Source: Massilia sp. R2A-15
Lineage (GTDB): Bacteria > Pseudomonadota > Gammaproteobacteria > Burkholderiales > Burkholderiaceae_D
Assembly: GCF_030704305.1 (NCBI RefSeq)
Contig: NZ_CP131935.1
Location: forward strand, 744,001-808,000
DNA length: 64,000 nucleotides
Direction of reading: 5' to 3'
In this document: one piece after another, positions 63,358 through 64,000 of the stretch
Layout: every line of letters begins with the position of its first letter
Numbering within the stretch: position 1 is the stretch's first letter
Position numbers and translations under genes: made by a program
Notes under the pieces: model-generated
The model's input: the letters and a program-made list of their open reading frames with translations, nothing else
Database searches by the model: none
Told to the model about the DNA's origin: nothing

Positions 63358-64000
63358 TTACCGCTCCTTTAAAGTTCTGTCGGAAAAACGTACCCGGCAT
63401 GTAAATCCGCGTTTTTCGGGTCTGTACCACATCTAACAATCGAGCGACATTTGACGTATCGTTCTGTAGTAAATCCACAGTCGGGTCTAAGATAAGGCCT
63501 GTCAGGTGCAGCGGCAGTTGGTTGCCAATGCCGGATTCTGCGGCACTCGGATGAGAGCTGGCATAGTGGAAGTTTAACCTCAAGCAAGACACGTGTCCAT
63601 TATGCAATAGTCGTTCGATAGAAGGGATTCTTGTTGAGCTTTCCCGGTATCTAACGTCACCTGAACGACGTGGCACGGTTCGGTTTACGTCGAAATTCCA
63701 CTAACGCTGCGAAGCGGTGACATCTTGCTTCGTCGCGTCCCAAGGCCGCGCTGCGAGCGCAAACGGGGGCAGTGCCGAACAAAACACCCGAAATGAATAA
63801 TCGTGCGCCGTGCATACGAGTCATGTTGTTACTTTGGGTGAAGTAGCTCGCGGTGTGGAGGGGCACCGTCGCCAACGCGGCATCTTTGCCTTTGGAGCGG
63901 GCAGGCGCGCAGGGCGAGTGTATGCCCGTCCATTTGGATCTCTTAGGGCATGGGCTAATTGGTGTTCGATCAGGTCGGTGCGTTCGCCGAGACGTGATCT
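63358..64000. other. Window end, no supported gene
   Basis: Frames on the minus strand (63251-63676, 63657-63875) have no recognisable domain, no good ribosome-binding site and atypical composition. GC rises again toward the end. Possibly decayed remains around the HNH insertion. Confidence 0.4.

Noticed and set aside
63251..63875. Two minus-strand frames after the HNH gene
   Set aside because: Neither has a domain, a good start or coding-like codon use; the first overlaps the HNH gene start.

Overview
The window reads as a stretch of chromosome from a GC-rich betaproteobacterium, most likely Oxalobacteraceae (Massilia/Duganella/Janthinobacterium type). The evidence is the gene order exbB-exbD-lpxK-trm112-kdsB-adk, the moxR/DUF58/TgpA/mltB chain, the separate HldA (not fused HldE), and dense small palindromic intergenic repeats. 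This placement is inferred from family knowledge, not from a database search. Almost all genes are GC-rich with strong third-position GC. The clear exceptions are about 4.55-5.2 kb, 29.6-31.3 kb and 62.4-63.7 kb.

Layout. 1-4.2 kb: envelope sugar genes (3' part of UDP-glucose dehydrogenase, hldA), two tandem helix-hairpin-helix proteins, cysM. 4.2-10.4 kb: a small HTH gene, then the minus-strand chain moxR > DUF58 > transglutaminase > mltB, joined by ATGA overlaps; a decayed copy of the mltB 3' end lies just beyond it. 10.4-15.8 kb: HDAC-like deacetylase, two exported proteins, rbgA/ylqF, ygiD-like dioxygenase. 15.9-19.1 kb: cobalamin riboswitch, btuB-like receptor, btuF-like binding protein. 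19.2-25 kb: dsbA with a coupled membrane protein, and a two-component system whose kinase and regulator are separated by three plus-strand envelope genes (a small exported protein, MipA/OmpV, an unknown exported protein). 25-29.6 kb: PAS-GGDEF-EAL protein, sodB, xseA. 29.6-31.3 kb: a 1.65-kb non-coding array of seven DnaA-box elements. 31.3-37.6 kb: exbB-exbD-lpxK-trm112-kdsB, adk, a K+-independent-type H+-pyrophosphatase. 37.6-39.6 kb: an IS481-family element inserted in a palindromic repeat, then mazEF. 39.6-47.4 kb: metabolic genes (TtuC/DmlA-type dehydrogenase, DsbA-like protein, acyl-CoA hydrolase/transferase, SDR with a LiuR-like operator, gamma-glutamyltransferase, patatin). 47.4-53 kb: a 1633-residue hybrid sensor kinase and a REC-Hpt protein. 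53-56 kb: aminobenzoate-type CoA ligase, MarR, GNAT, then a MITE. 56-62 kb: SDR, MscS channel, small genes, alpha/beta hydrolase with a divergent LysR regulator, MFS transporter. 62.4-63.4 kb: a low-GC gene for a membrane-anchored HNH endonuclease; nothing convincing follows to the window end.

The most unusual structure is the array between xseA and exbB. Seven elements of about 105 bp each carry a TTRTCCACA DnaA box flanked by short inverted arms. In every copy three landmarks (CCT, ATCAA, TTRTCCACA) sit at exactly 0, +35 and +76, while the spacers between elements differ in sequence and length. It could be a DnaA-titration or replication-control locus (datA/DARS-like in concept), and the last copy sits on the probable exbB promoter. 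The second theme is a family of 27-bp imperfect palindromes (about two dozen copies) that has intruded into genes (btuF signal peptide, histidine-kinase C terminus) and has itself been hit by an IS and a MITE.
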